DNA of 64,000 nt from Epiperipatus broadwayi. Lineage: Eukaryota > Onychophora > Udeonychophora > Euonychophora > Peripatidae. Of this stretch, positions 1 to 11,800 are shown piece by piece. The notes below the pieces were generated by a model that worked only from the letters and a program-made list of their open reading frames with translations, had not been told where the DNA came from and searched no databases. A program made the translations under genes and the position numbers. The DNA is taken from positions 1,177,512 to 1,241,511 of the forward strand of contig JAQFVV010000282.1 of assembly GCA_028023455.1 (NCBI GenBank), in the 5' to 3' direction. Each line of letters starts with the position of its first letter. Position 1 is the stretch's first letter.

Positions 1-1103
1 CAATAGTTAATTAAATAATTAGGCGTATATTAAACATATAAAAGACAATCTCCCAATGCACTCCATGATAAATGAAAACAACTTGGAATCTTAAAACTAA
101 GATTCCAAGACACACTTTAAATATTAAAAAAAGTAAATACAGATAATAAATAATTAAAATAATTAATACAACTTTATAACATAATTATCATTAGATTGAG
201 CAGAGATTTAATTAAATACAATTTATTTACCCTGGTTAGAATAAAAAGTTTATCTTACGGTAAGTCAGAGTTCTAGTAATTTTCTGACAAGTGCGCTCTT
301 TTAATAATAGTTCATCTTTCAGGGGACTTCTCTTTATGACAAATGCAAGTGTTGAGGCAAGTCGGGAATCCGGCTATGTCAGAGTTTTATGGTATCACGA
401 AAGAACAGCTTAGAGCCTGAGGCTCGTCTTTATTTGAATTAGCAATGCATCTTATGGTTTCCAATACGTATAACAGCGTTTGTTGACATCATAAAGGCAA
501 ATTTAAAAAATCTCTTAAATGTTCAAGATTCATCAAAATGCCTTTTAGAAAAAAAACAGAAGCTGAACCTGGTGCTTTTAAACCTCCTGTTAGTCTAGAA
601 TAAGAGCAACCACCTTCCTTTCTTGGCGGGCTATCGTTACCTCGCTACATTTCCCATGAAAAACTTTTCTTAGTGTCAAATTCTATGCCTCAGGCAGGGC
701 AAATATTAATTTCCCACTCAATCCAATTTAAGAATTTCAACCAGGGATTATTGTAACCAAAATAACAACACAAAACCAAATCTCCACTTTTAGAATTAAC
801 TTTAAAAATGATTAAAACAAAAGCAACACAAATGTAATTAGCAAGCTTGCTTGTTTTTAATCAAATTGCTTAGAAACAAGCGGTGAAAGTAAACTATTTT
901 AAAATAAATCAATTCTATAAACAAAAATGAAAATGCCCTATTTAAATATAACCGAGTATATGTTTTAATATATATACACTTTTTTAAATAATAATAAAAA
1001 AATTTAACATTAGACATTTAATGGAAATTACGTTGTTTTTCCTTTTTTTCCCTTTTAAAATTTTAGTAATAAAACCATTGAATCGGATATCACTCCGGTT
1101 CAA
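1..1103. other. AT-rich stretch without a recognisable gene
   Basis: No reading frame of useful length or recognisable protein similarity is visible on either strand. The part around 240-660 is somewhat less AT-rich and holds short C/G-containing segments, but I could not assign it to any element. A phrase near 285-310 (tgacaagtgcgctctttt) resembles one near 3434-3452, which hints at an old dispersed repeat. Confidence 0.4.
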
Positions 1104-2299
1104 TATATATATAATTATTCAAAACAATACAATAATTAATGCAGTAAAAATGTTTTAAAAACAAATATATACACCTGGGTCTCATTTTATATGATAGATA
1201 GGTTTCTCAGAAAACATGTGCAAAGGAAATCGCGCAAAAATAGACGTAACTTACCTTGAAAAAAGGGGGATATGGACTGTGATTTTTCAAAAATCGTGTA
1301 TAACCAAAGCACCAATGTAAAATTACTTTAAAATTCGCGCAAAAAAAATAAGGAAATAAAATATGACTAATAAAAAATTTCAAATTTGAAAAAAATTGAT
1401 ACAACACAAACTTTTTTTAACTATAATATTTAATTTTATTCAAAATAATATATTTTTATGCATAATTTACAGTACAGTAATTGACATTTTTTATACATGT
1501 TTTAATTATTATCGCTACTTGCCAATAAACAGGTTCATTTGCAAACTGGTAAAAAATCAGATTCTTCACAAGAGAAAATACAACTAGCACCAACTTCACT
1601 CTCATGTTGTGTTAATGGTTTTCTGGTGACAATGTAATTAGTAATTAATCTTTGAGATGATGATTTTATTAATTGTTTATGAAGCTCACGATATCCAGAC
1701 ATACAACCATTAGCTCTCATTGGAATTTAAGAGCACGTTTGTGATTAGTGTCATTAATAAGAAAATAATTAAAAATAAACTTGCGGACTCTAAATGATTA
1801 ATAATTAATTACATTCTTTTTTAAAAAGCAAAAACAGAATGTGATTTAAAATGCAAAATTAGCACACACAATGTTTGAACAAATTTACATTATAATCTTG
1901 TAAAATTTAATGTGTGTATACATAAAATGTGGAAATCAATAATTTCATTATTGCATAAAATCTTACTATTATAAAGCACTGAAAATATTGAAATTACTAA
2001 GATGTAAGTCGAATTCCAATAATGTGCTATTACTTTCAATATGACGTAAGTGCACAAAATTTATTATTTAAATTAATAGTGCATTATCGGAGTTCGACTT
2101 CCGAAGAAACGTGAATCGCGTAACTTCAAAATCGCGTTAAATAAATCCACGTAAAAAGAGACCCAGGTGTACTACAATTTAATAGAAATAATTTCAACTA
2201 TCTATGTAGTCGTTGTCAACTAGATTCAAATTGTGGTATATATTTGTTTTTAAAATATTTTTTACTGTATTAATTATTGTATTGTTTTGAATACTTATA
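1104..2299. mobile_element. Foldback element with about 60-bp inverted arms
   Basis: The segment 1111-1171 is closely matched in reverse complement by 2236-2299. A second block, acacctgggtctc at 1170-1182, is matched by gagacccaggtgt at 2158-2170. The right side therefore carries about 65 extra bases (2171-2235) between the two blocks. Inside lies a further inverted pair, 2008-2034 against 2076-2103 (aagtcgaattccaataat and its near complement). No transposase is visible. A short frame at 1535-1720 on the minus strand is not recognisable. A diverged relative of the inner part occurs near 58268-58400. The termini and target duplication are not clear, so the superfamily is unassigned. Confidence 0.5.
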
Positions 2300-4079
2300 T
2301 ATATTTTATTATAATTGGAATACAGACATTGATTAATAATTTATATATATATATATGAAAGTAAATTGAAGTTTTTTATTTGTTATATATTAATACAATT
2401 TCCTTCTAAAAGAAAAGAGAATGAATGAACAAAACCGCAAAAGAATAAGAAAAAGAGTGTTTTTATTAAGCATTGGACAGAAGATTCAACACGTATAGAA
2501 GAATGTGGTTTGGACAGGATTTTCCCAGCATATGTAAACATTCATAATAAATAAATGTTCATAAGAATTTGTTATTCAAGTAAATTTTATTATATAAACT
2601 TACTTATGTGTGTGTGGGGATTATTTATCCAAATATTTGTTTAGTAGCATCAATACATAGCACCTTTATAATCTTAACTTTACTTCCAAGTATTTAAGAG
2701 TTCCAATTAATTTTTATCAAAATTTATAGGAATATTTTTTCATTAAAAAATGATTGAAAGCTTTAGGCACTTAATTGTAAAACCATAGAGGGATGAAAAA
2801 AATTAATCCAGATAGAACAATAAATGATGATGAAATTTTATCTTTTGAATCAATCCATTAATGTGGGAAACAAGTGTTTTTATTTTTAAAAATGCTAAGA
2901 AGATAATTAGTATTTTCTGAAAAGTAAAATTTATAATTTTAGCTTTTTTTTATAAAATTATTTACAAAGAGTAAATCCATTAATTTTAAAACTGATTTAA
3001 CATTTTCCTTGTCAAAAATTCCATTTGGTTGAGTGAGTTAAAATTCTAAACTTTTGATTGGTCAATTACAGAATCAGCAGTAAAAATATATTCATCTTTT
3101 AATATATTCATTTTAGTTTTGTTTATAAAAAGTATATTAATAATTTGTCAGATTATGAAAGTGAATGAAAGTTTTTCAAAAATAAATTTCTATTTATAAT
3201 TATAAAAATTTTTGATAGTGGAAGATCTAAAAGAAACATTGATTTCTTTCTCAGTTTTACATTGTGTAAAAGTAAATACTTTTTACTAAAATCTTAACTA
3301 TTTTTTTAAAATAATTTTATTTTCAGCATATTTTATCAAAATAATTTATGTCAAAAAATACTTTTAAAATGCTCTAAAACTTTCATTTTCGTTTTCAAAA
3401 TCAAAACAAAGAAGTTGGGGTTGTGAAAATTATTGACAAGTGCTCTCTTTTGTCTGATATGAACAAGAACCAATCAGTGCCTAGGAAAGACTGCCTTCTC
3501 TCATTGTTAAAACTTAAATTTGAATATTGTTCATTTTTTATTTGTAAAATAATTTTAGAGAGAGCAGCATCATAAGGTACTTTTTTAAAGTTTTAAAATA
3601 AGTGTAATTTCACTGTTTTCAAGCGACTTAAAGCCATATCTGGATCTGGCCTAAGAATTCAGTTAAAACAAATATCCAAATGCAGGTGATTAGATAATTT
3701 TTTAAAAACAGTTATTTTAACTATTACAGTAGATGATTTTTGACATTTTCTATTTCAATATTTTAGTTGAAATGTATGCATATAACATTGTAAAGCATAT
3801 TTAAATAAAATATTACCCTTTAATAAAATTAAATGTACAAATCACAATGGTAGAACAGATATGTTATTACAGATATTACAATAAATGATTTTTATTTTAT
3901 TTACCATTCTCACAATAATTGAGATTTTGTTTCAGATTTTAAATAACTCTACCTAAATATTTTAAAATGGTATTCCTTTATATTCAAGTATGTCATAGAA
4001 ACATAAACATTCATACTCACATTATCACATTTAATTATTACATTAAACGTTTATGTCACTATTTAGCTTTAGCATTATT
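2300..4079. other. AT-rich stretch without a recognisable gene
   Basis: Only poly-A/T runs and short A/T microsatellites are visible. No reading frame shows protein-like composition. The block 3340-3480 resembles 38560-38640 in wording (poly-A runs followed by a tgctctcttttgtct-like phrase), suggesting an old dispersed repeat. Confidence 0.4.
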
Positions 4080-4192
4080 GTGTACACCAGGGTTCCCCAA
4101 TCCTATGCCCGCAGGCACCATGGCGCCTGCAGACCATTTTATGTGTGTCCGCCAGTATCCGAACATGATAAAAAATTAATTATCTGATACAA

Positions 4193-4481
4193 TAGATGAA
4201 ATACACAGGCTTATATATACCTGTGTCTATATATGTAATAGACAGGGTATGAGCACAGACTTTCACATGATCCACCACTCTCCACACTATCTCATAACAC
4301 TGAACACACATATGTCGAAAAGATAAATAATCACCAATATACGTATTTCATGCTAAACCAGCAATCATCAGTTGGTCCATATTATTTATCTTTTCGACAT
4401 ATGTGTGTTCAGGTGTATCAGTGTTATGAGATAGTGTGGAGAGTGGTGGGTCATGTGAAAGTCTGTCCTCATACCCTGTCT
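4193..4481. mobile_element. Family A hammerhead-bearing foldback, copy A1
   Basis: This 289-bp insert sits inside the hAT-type MITE and is flanked by a perfect 14-nt duplication, attatctgatacaa, at 4179-4192 and 4482-4495. A 14-nt duplication is not typical of cut-and-paste transposons and fits target-primed reverse transcription. Its two halves are largely reverse complements (for example gagcacagactttcacatga against tcatgtgaaagtctgtcctc). Close relatives lie near 7.5-8.3, 37.2-37.5 and 40.7-41.5 kb. The left half contains a hammerhead core on the minus strand. No protein is encoded. Confidence 0.8.
4330..4380 (-). ncRNA. Hammerhead ribozyme motif (type I-like), family A
   Basis: Read on the minus strand, ACCAA (stem I) is followed by CTGATGA (4365-4371), then TTGCT-GGTTT-AGCAT as stem II, then GAAA (4346-4349), then TACGTAT as a very short stem III, then A and TTGGT, which closes stem I. 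Both conserved core boxes of the hammerhead family are intact. The closing pair of stem II is T.T here, whereas the copy at 37.3 kb has G-C, so this copy looks slightly decayed. Folding and cleavage are inferred from pairing by eye, not tested. Confidence 0.6.
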
Positions 4482-4622
4482 ATTATCTGATACAAATAAA
4501 TTTAATTTTTAAAATTTCTTATAAATTACAAACATTAATTATATGTTAAAATTTTATTTTTGAAATAAATATTTTTTTGTACATTATGTGTATTATTAAC
4601 AATATCCAACTATAAATTTACA

Positions 4623-4682
4623 TTGAAAAAATAAATGGTGCCCACCACCTAGTTGAAAAAATAAATGGTGCCCACCACCTGG
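4623..4682 (+). repeat. 30-bp tandem duplication inside the hAT-type MITE
   Basis: Two consecutive 30-bp units (ttgaaaaaataaatggtg continuing to cccaccacct) differ by a single base at the end (ag against gg). They lie just inside the right terminus of the MITE. Confidence 0.85.
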
Positions 4683-5058
4683 CTGGTATTATAGAATGTG
4701 CTCTTAAGTGCAAAAAGGTTGGGGATAACCTGGTGTACACTAATAGTGCTTTACTGATTCTATTTTAATTAACTTATCCATATATGTACAATATTATGCA
4801 TTGTATTAGTATATTGCCCTTTTTGTGTGTGTGTGTTTTTTTTGCATGTGTCTTTTTAAAACTAAACCTAAATTGCTACAAGAATTTCAAATGCTATAAA
4901 AATATGGGCAGACATCTTGGATTTTTTTAAAAAATTTATTGGATATGGTAAATTTAAGATACTATTTTTATAATAAACCAATAAAAAAAATTTGAAGTTA
5001 TGTTCATTATTATTATTTTACAAATACCAAATAACCATCATGAGATTATAAAGAAAAA

Positions 5059-6093
5059 ATGACCACCGAAATCGTAAAGTTAAAATTCAATTTAGTTGAA
5101 AATTTTAACAACAAGCTGAATAGGGAGAAATTCATTTCCACAATTCTTAGAGCTCACAAAGATAAAGGCATATCGAGAGCAGAATATTATAGGATTTATC
5201 CTTCTGCTACCAGGCCACCTAGAATGTTTGCCAATTCTAAGCTACATAAACCTCAAGAACCTTTAAGACTTATGTTGGATTTTGGAGGTGTGCACTATTT
5301 CGAAACGGCCAAGCTGGTAAATCAGTGGTTAGTTGACTGTGTGGGTTTTGGTGACTTCACCATCAAATCTTCATTTGAATTTGTTAGAGGAATCAAGGAT
5401 ATATTAATAGATCAGAATTTTGTAACTGCAGCCATGGATGTGACCAAATTATATGGATTGATTAATAGGAAATGGTCAATTGAAATCATCCACAAAGAAT
5501 TAATAAATAAGCATTGCCCAAATGAGCGCATGAACTTCATTTTATCCTTCCTCAACTGGTTGGACAATAACATCTTTACAACTTTTGAGGGTCGTTGGTA
5601 TGATATGAAAGAAGGTTGGCCTATGGGTCTTCCCCTAAGTGGAATAATATCCAGCATCTTCTTAAACTTTTTTGAAAAACATACCATTGTTAAACACACT
5701 GCTAACATTGCTAGATTAATTTACGTGTGCTATGTAGACGATGTATTTATGGCAGCGTCAAAAAATGTAATTGTCAATATTCAAAATGAATTACAACTAC
5801 AATCTAAATTGATCATAAACACCACTTGGGAGAATGAAGGGCAGAAGCTTAAATATTTGGATTTGCTGGTCCATAGAGAAAACAGAGATCTGCATTATAG
5901 TATGATAGTTAAACCCCTTGAGATCCGAGGCTTTACTCACCCGAAATCCATGTCACCTACTGCACATAAATTTGCAGGGCTCAATGCGTTTTTATTTAGA
6001 AATCAAAATTTATGTAAATTTGAAGCCGATAGAAAGACCAACATCGCAATTTATATAAAAGATTTGCTTAGCGTAGGTTTCAGCTACAGATAA
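5059..6093 (+). CDS. Penelope-like element reverse transcriptase, 5'-truncated
   Basis: The 344-residue frame encodes the RT core of a Penelope-like retroelement (PLE), which copies element RNA into DNA. Visible in order are SKLHKPQEPLR (about residues 61-71), motif A as MDVTKLYGLI (about 123-132), motif B as GWPMGLPLSGIISS (about 187-200), the catalytic motif C as YVDDVF (about 226-231), a KLKYLDLLVHRENRDLHY segment (about 264-281) and a downstream THPKSMSPTAHK block. PLE proteins normally have a longer N-terminal region, so the start is a truncation, not a true initiator. An in-frame TGA at 5041 lies just upstream. The TAA at 6091-6093 is premature, because the same frame continues into a GIY-YIG domain after it. 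Confidence 0.88.
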   Translation: MTTEIVKLKFNLVENFNNKLNREKFISTILRAHKDKGISRAEYYRIYPSATRPPRMFANSKLHKPQEPLRLMLDFGGVHYFETAKLVNQWLVDCVGFGDFTIKSSFEFVRGIKDILIDQNFVTAAMDVTKLYGLINRKWSIEIIHKELINKHCPNERMNFILSFLNWLDNNIFTTFEGRWYDMKEGWPMGLPLSGIISSIFLNFFEKHTIVKHTANIARLIYVCYVDDVFMAASKNVIVNIQNELQLQSKLIINTTWENEGQKLKYLDLLVHRENRDLHYSMIVKPLEIRGFTHPKSMSPTAHKFAGLNAFLFRNQNLCKFEADRKTNIAIYIKDLLSVGFSYR

Positions 6094-6630
6094 ATTGCAA
6101 AGAAAATTAAGCAATTTCACAGTAAACTAATAGCTAACCACAAAATTAAGGATAAGCCTCAAATTACACTCCCTTATATTCCCAAAGTATCACAACAGAT
6201 AATAAAGACTTTAACTGGGGAATTTAAGGTTGGTTTTCGTACTCCCCCTAATTCTAACAGACTCATTAATAATTCAAAGGATAGAACAGACCCATCTCAA
6301 ACACCCCAGGTGATTTACAGCATGTCATGTCCACAGGCCGGATGCAAAGCCATATACTATGGGGAAACTAAGGCCACTGTTCACAACAGAGCTGCTCAAC
6401 ACTTGTATACCTATAGAAGAGCAAAAAAGAACAGCGATAACTTTTCAATATTTCTGGAACATGAAAAGCAGACTGGCCATGTGTTCGAACCAGGCAACCC
6501 CAGGATTGTATGCCCTGAAACCAACGACTGTAAAAGAAAGATCAAAGAGGCGTACTTTATTGTTTGCGACAACAATTCTATCAATAGACGCGACACGTGT
6601 TTTTCCATTTCAAAAAAATGGTCAAACTGA
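6094..6630 (+). pseudogene. Penelope-like element C-terminal region with GIY-YIG nuclease
   Basis: The frame is continuous with the RT (same phase) and open from 6094 to the TGA at 6628-6630. The linker is basic and asparagine-rich. The nuclease follows, with cysteines in MSCPQAGCKAIYYGETK and then HNRAAQHLYTYRR, which matches the GIY-YIG signature (YYGET, conserved R and H). An RT followed by GIY-YIG is the standard order of canonical PLEs and provides target cleavage for priming. The single TAA that separates it from the RT makes this copy non-functional unless read through. An ATG at 6310 could start a separate 106-residue product, but that is probably incidental. Confidence 0.85.
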
Positions 6631-6690
6631 TTTGCATTTACATTTGCATATTTGTTATTTAATAACACTACGTAAAGATTTATTACTTTC

Positions 6691-6733
6691 GTCGGCCATG
6701 AATATGAGGGCAAACCTCGAAAGCGCTTGGCCC
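6691..6733 (+). ncRNA. Possible decayed hammerhead-like hairpin, PLE 3' region
   Basis: GAGG (6706-6709) pairs with CCTC (6715-6718) across GCAAA-type bases and is followed directly by GAAA (6719-6722). GGCC at 6694-6697 can pair with GGCC at 6729-6732. That layout resembles the hammerhead that some PLEs carry, but the expected CUGAUGA box is not recognisable (only ATGA precedes the hairpin). It could equally be an unrelated hairpin. Confidence 0.2.
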
Positions 6734-7497
6734 ATTTAATAGTTTTAAGCTAAATTTGTTTTGTTTATTTGGAAGCTTCTTCGTCAGCGAGTAAATCGTT
6801 TTTAGGCCATCATGATATATATATAAATGACATGGATATTAATAGTAAAATGAACTTCCAATTTTGCATCACATAACAACGTGATTTGAAATAAACATTG
6901 TGTAAAGCCAGCATAAGAAGACAACTTCGAATATCATGAAAGAAAAACAAAATGTAGAAAATTATAATTGATAAGTCATATTTCAAAAAAATGATTATTT
7001 GTTTTAATTTAAAGAAATAATGAATCAAGTAGCATTAAATAATATTCCTAACAGAATAAAATAAATGTATTCCTAATTCTGCACCAACTCTATGCCCCCT
7101 GTACTCATTCTTCTTCCATCAGCATACTCATGCTTTGCTTACCGCCTTCCTCTGGCTTTGACTAATAGTATTTGATTATTCCAGACTTTTTGTACATGAT
7201 TACTGAAGGATCTTTGTTCTGCAGTGACTTAGTTAAAGGCTATACTATCCTTCCAGCATCATCATCAACACTTTTTTTAAAAATATGTGCAAAATTTTTT
7301 TAAACTAATATTAACACTAGTGGAAACACTTTGACATTATAACACAAACGGTTAGGTTATGAATTAATAATTCTAAAATGTATCTTCATTGTTTCAAAAG
7401 ATTTTTGACTGTGTTATCATTCTCAGCACATTTTTTTTAGAAATCAAAAGAAGTTTTAATAATTATAGCATTAGGTTATTATTCTAAGGCAGTATGT

Positions 7498-8345
7498 AAT
7501 TAGCTTATATTGAATGTTTTTTATATATGTAAATAGAGAAATTTGATTGGTGGATTTTTCAGTCCATTCATTCTCCACTCTATCTCAAGCAACAGATACA
7601 CATAGCCACACAATGATACTTGATTCCCAATATGTATATTTCATGCAGAATCAGTACTCATCAGTTGGGCCAGAATCTCCCACACATATACAATTAGTGC
7701 TTGGTTTATATTAAGATAGCAATTCCTCAAACTTTAAAGGACAGGCTTCAATCTTCTCATCTTTCCAACTATTCAACCATCCATTTTATTGAAAAACCAA
7801 TGATGGAACATTCAAAGCTGTTGATAGATTTGATATTTTAGTCACACCCATGTAGACATTATATCAATCTAATCCCTCATATTATCAGTCATTATGTGGC
7901 CGTATATATTAATAGGAAAGGAATGGGCTGAACTTATACTAAGATGGAATATATTCTCCTCTCCTATTAATATGTGGATACATAAGGTTTGATAATATGA
8001 GGTGTTAGATTGACATAACGTCAACATAGGTATGACTCTAACAAGGGCTTTGAGCGTTCCATTGTCGAGTTTGCAATAAAATTGATGGTTGGAAAGGTGA
8101 GAAGATTGAAGCCTGTCCATTAAAGTTTGAGGAATTGTTATCTTAATATAAACAGAGTATTGATTGTATATATGTGTGAGAGATTATGATCTGGCCCAAC
8201 TTACGAATGCTGTTTCTGAACGAAATATGTATATTAGGGTTCATGTATCTTTTTCACATATTCATGGCCATGTGAGTGGAGGAAGAATAGTCTAAAAATA
8301 TCCTATGTTCAAATCTGTCTATTTACATATACAAGAAGCTTATTA
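7498..8345. mobile_element. Family A large foldback, copy A2
   Basis: The segment is a long imperfect palindrome centred near 7920. Examples are tcccacacatatacaattagtgc-type sequence around 7677 against its complement near 8165, and the pair around 7735-7810 against 8060-8130. The outer arms carry tatatatgtaaatag near 7524 and its complement near 8319, matching family A ends at 4.2 and 41.2 kb. It is longer than copy A1 and has more central sequence. It encodes no recognisable protein. A minus-strand frame at 7869-8120 arises from the repeat itself. Confidence 0.7.
7626..7682 (-). ncRNA. Hammerhead-like motif in left arm of copy A2
   Basis: On the minus strand CCCAA precedes CTGATGA (7658-7664) and GAAA (7639-7642), and ATTGGG follows, so both core boxes and stem I (CCCAA with TTGGG) are present. 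Stem II in between (GTACTGATTCTGCAT) pairs poorly. The right arm near 8185-8235 carries the same motif with a mutated first box. I read this as a decaying copy of the family A ribozyme. Confidence 0.45.
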
Positions 8346-8710
8346 TTACTTTTTATTTATAAAGTATTATAATTATCTAAAAAAAACTAAGTGTTTGGAT
8401 CAGCTGGACCAATCAAACATCTATTTTTTCCTGGTAGTTAGTCCATAGCTGATTCAGCTAAGCATTAAATATTTGTATCCAGCTTTTCTTGACCTGAAGT
8501 TAAAACAAAAATAGAAAACAGACCCTCATAACCAAGTAAAGGACAAGCGTGATGAATACTGTTTTTTTTTATTTATTCCCGTTTCTCTGTCAGACTTCTG
8601 CCTGGCAAGAAACTGTTTATAGAGTGTTTTGTCACTCTTTTTTTACTGTTTATTTAAATTTTCATTTAGCCTATATAATCCTTTTAAATTAAATCTTTTA
8701 TATATATATT

Positions 8711-8870
8711 CTAACCCAGTATTCTTTATTAGAAATTTATTTAGTTTATTTCTAACCCAGTATTCTTTAATTATTTTAATTTATTTTCTAACCCAATATT
8801 TTTATTAATTAGTTTATTTTTATTAGATTAGTTTATTTATTTATTACTAACCCAGTATTCTTTATTAGTT
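8711..8870 (+). repeat. Degenerate minisatellite, ctaacccagtattcttt units
   Basis: Four copies of ctaaccca(g/a)tattctttatta-like sequence start near 8711, 8752, 8788 and 8847, separated by AT-rich spacers. Spacing varies between about 36 and 59 bp. Confidence 0.7.
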
Positions 8871-8889
8871 TAGTTTATTTGCACTTGTG

Positions 8890-11800
8890 ACACTAATTTT
8901 TCTGGTTGTTGTTAAGGCAACCAAAATAAAAGCAACATATCCATTAATTTTCCAATATGATCTAAACTACTTTTCATATAATACAATTGTACATTCAATT
9001 CTCTTAAGCCATGCCACGATTGTAATAACAACAATAATTGATCACTTATTAATTTAAAGAATAATTATAATAATATTAATCTCAGGGTTCTTTGTTTCAT
9101 GTAAGGAAATGCTCGGCAGTATTGTGTTGTCGCATATGACTGGCATTTTGGTCGGCTATAGGAAACATTTATTTTACTTAAATTCAATGTGTCTTCATCT
9201 CTCATATCAACTGCTATATTATTTAAAGAGATGATAATTCTATTCAATAATGACGTATAATTTTGAATAACACAGCCCTTTTTTTTTTTTTTTCAGAATC
9301 TCAGTCAGAATAATAAAAAGACAAGGGTGCTTTTTGTGTCCTTCCATCATCCATGACAACACAATAATATAACTAAGATTTATTACTTAGACAATTTAAC
9401 TAAATGGGAATGGAATAATGTGCAACCAAAGTTAATGGTTTGGGAATAAATTCATTTTTTTTTTTTTTTTTTATACAAAGATGAATGTTTAGTCTTAAGT
9501 TTTCAACTCCATAAATAATTATCATTAAACTAAAATATAATGACATATTCCGATCTGCTTAACTTTATTTATCTGGTATATTAAGTTTTTAAGAATTTGG
9601 AATGATTTCGGACTCAAGAAAAGGTTTTGCAAATATTGTGCAAACACTTATATTTAGCATATAAAAACAAAAAAAATGAATCTACAACAAATTTTAACCA
9701 GACTATAATTTATTATTATCACAAAAAAAAAATATATGAACATTTATTCAATAATCCCATAGTAATACAAAAATATAAAATATAACTGACATTAATCTGT
9801 ATACTCTTTTGGTTATGGACTAGAGGTTACTACTTCTCCTGTATGCAATCATATGGATTGATTAACTAAAAGTACATTTCATTACCAATACATTGTTCAT
9901 TAAATTTTGGTAACCTTGTAGAAGCTTTTATTCAAAATTATTGACTAACTATTTTTTTTTTTTTTTTTTTAAATGATTAATCCAATCATATGCAATACGC
10001 AAAATATTAAATTTATTTCTAATACATTTACTTTATTTATGGTATTTAATGGGATAACCTATTTTAATTATAGGCCAGTTATCAGAAGTTACACTTACCC
10101 TCTTACAATTAACTTAATGCTAACTTAAGTTATGATATAAATTTTATTCATACGTATAATTTTTAAATATGAGTATTATTTAATTACTAACCAGAATTAA
10201 ATATTGCATTTGAATATTCCCTCAGTAACTAAGCGTTTTAAAACTACGCAATTTTAATTACTTTCTCCATTGATTTACTTGTCAAATACTAGCAATATTT
10301 AGCAGCACAATACAGATATTGATCCTAGTTACTAACGCACTATTTATACTAAAGTGGATCTTGAGGAACTAACACCTCCAATATAACCTTTATCTTGCCC
10401 GAACTTTCAAAATTAAGCACAATAATCAACACCTTCCATGGTGGAGCTATCTTTATTTTCACATGAGGAATATGGAATAACCACGAAGGTCTGTAAAGTA
10501 ATCTACTACATTAAAATATGTTGGTGGTTTCTTGCCTCTTACTTGGGCATACAACGAACACACACCAAATACAATCCTCTCCTGGGATTTAAACGAATGA
10601 AGCATACTAAATGCTAGATAAATTCTTGATCGTCCTATCTATGAGAATTGATCACTTGGGCTATAAACATACCCGAACATTATATTTAAAATCTTCCTCT
10701 CATGGAAAACAAAGCTTTTGGGGAGATCATTTTTCATCCCACAAAACAAATATATTATAATTATTACCTATGCGAATATTAAGCATATACCAATGCTATA
10801 TCGGGCAGGATAAGTAAATACACTGATTATAATAAACTTATGTTACCGTGTATACTTTGATCAACATCTGAAATCAATGGACATCATAGAATAAAAGTAT
10901 AATAATTTTAATTTTAATAAAGGAACATTCAAAAATAGTTGGTAGCATACTATCTTAAACTAAATAAAGTGGATGTGTTATTTAAGAATCATTAGGAATA
11001 AATTCCTCAATTAATACAGTATAAATTCGTTTCAAAACTTTAACAAGAAATATTTTGTTATAGCATTTTTTTTTTAGTTACTTCTGATAATTTTCAATAT
11101 TTATTTTACCCCTTAAATATCTAAATATTTTTCTTTTACGTATCTAACATACAAAATTTCTACCTACAATTGTATGTAATAATTAAAACATATTTTATAG
11201 ATTTTTTTTTTCTTTCGTGTTAAATATCAACTTAACCTATAATAATTATATTAAAACATACCTTTGTCATTACAAGGCTATTAAATATCACTTGACCATA
11301 CAGACTTTAACCTATGTGATATAACAAAAAAAATACATATCATTTATAACTTAGTTTTAAACAATCATTAATTAACAAGTGCATACTCTCTCATTAGAAA
11401 ATGTTTTTCTGTTGAGCAATTGGTCCAGGTGAAGAGCTTTATCCAGTCGTATTTCACGAAGCAAGTTTAAAAACAATAAACGCATGGTATTATTTCCTTT
11501 AAATAAAAGTTTTCTCTTATTTTGTGCGTTTAATAAATTAGGTAAAGAAACATATAGCAGAATTGAAGATTAATTCTTACTTGAATTAAACTACTACAAT
11601 TTTGGGATCCAAGAAAAAAAAAAAAACTTCTAACATAGACGAATATTTGACTATAGATGATAAACATACACAATATTTTTTTTTTTATTGACGATACGTA
11701 TACTTATTAGCTAGCTTACTTATGGACGAAAATGCGCAATTTTCCGAGAGATTATTATGATAATAACTGCAGTCAATTTATGTGTACATGAAGTTTTAAT

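Larger units (their letters stand above)
4088..4732. mobile_element. Non-autonomous hAT-type MITE, 8-bp TSD
   Basis: The element starts cagggttccccaatcc and ends ggttggggataacctg, so its termini are imperfect inverted repeats beginning CAGG, as in hAT elements. It is flanked by a perfect 8-bp duplication, GTGTACAC, at 4080-4087 and 4733-4740, which is the target-duplication length of the hAT superfamily. No transposase frame is present, so it would have depended on an element elsewhere. It contains a nested foldback (4193-4481) with its own duplication, and a 30-bp tandem duplication near the 3' end. Excluding the nested insert it is about 340 bp. Confidence 0.85.
5042..6800 (+). mobile_element. 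Penelope-like retroelement, approximate extent
   Basis: The coding part (5059-6630) and a short 3' region that includes a small hairpin followed by GAAA (near 6706-6722) are treated as one element. The 5' end is missing and no second terminal copy (pLTR) was found, so both borders are approximate. Family A copies lie on both sides at about 0.6-0.7 kb. No flanking target duplication was recognised. Confidence 0.6.

Noticed and set aside
6359-6739. Alternative frame overlapping the GIY-YIG region, and the antisense frame 6411-6713
   Set aside because: The GIY-YIG frame matches its family and is in phase with the RT. The others are shadows.
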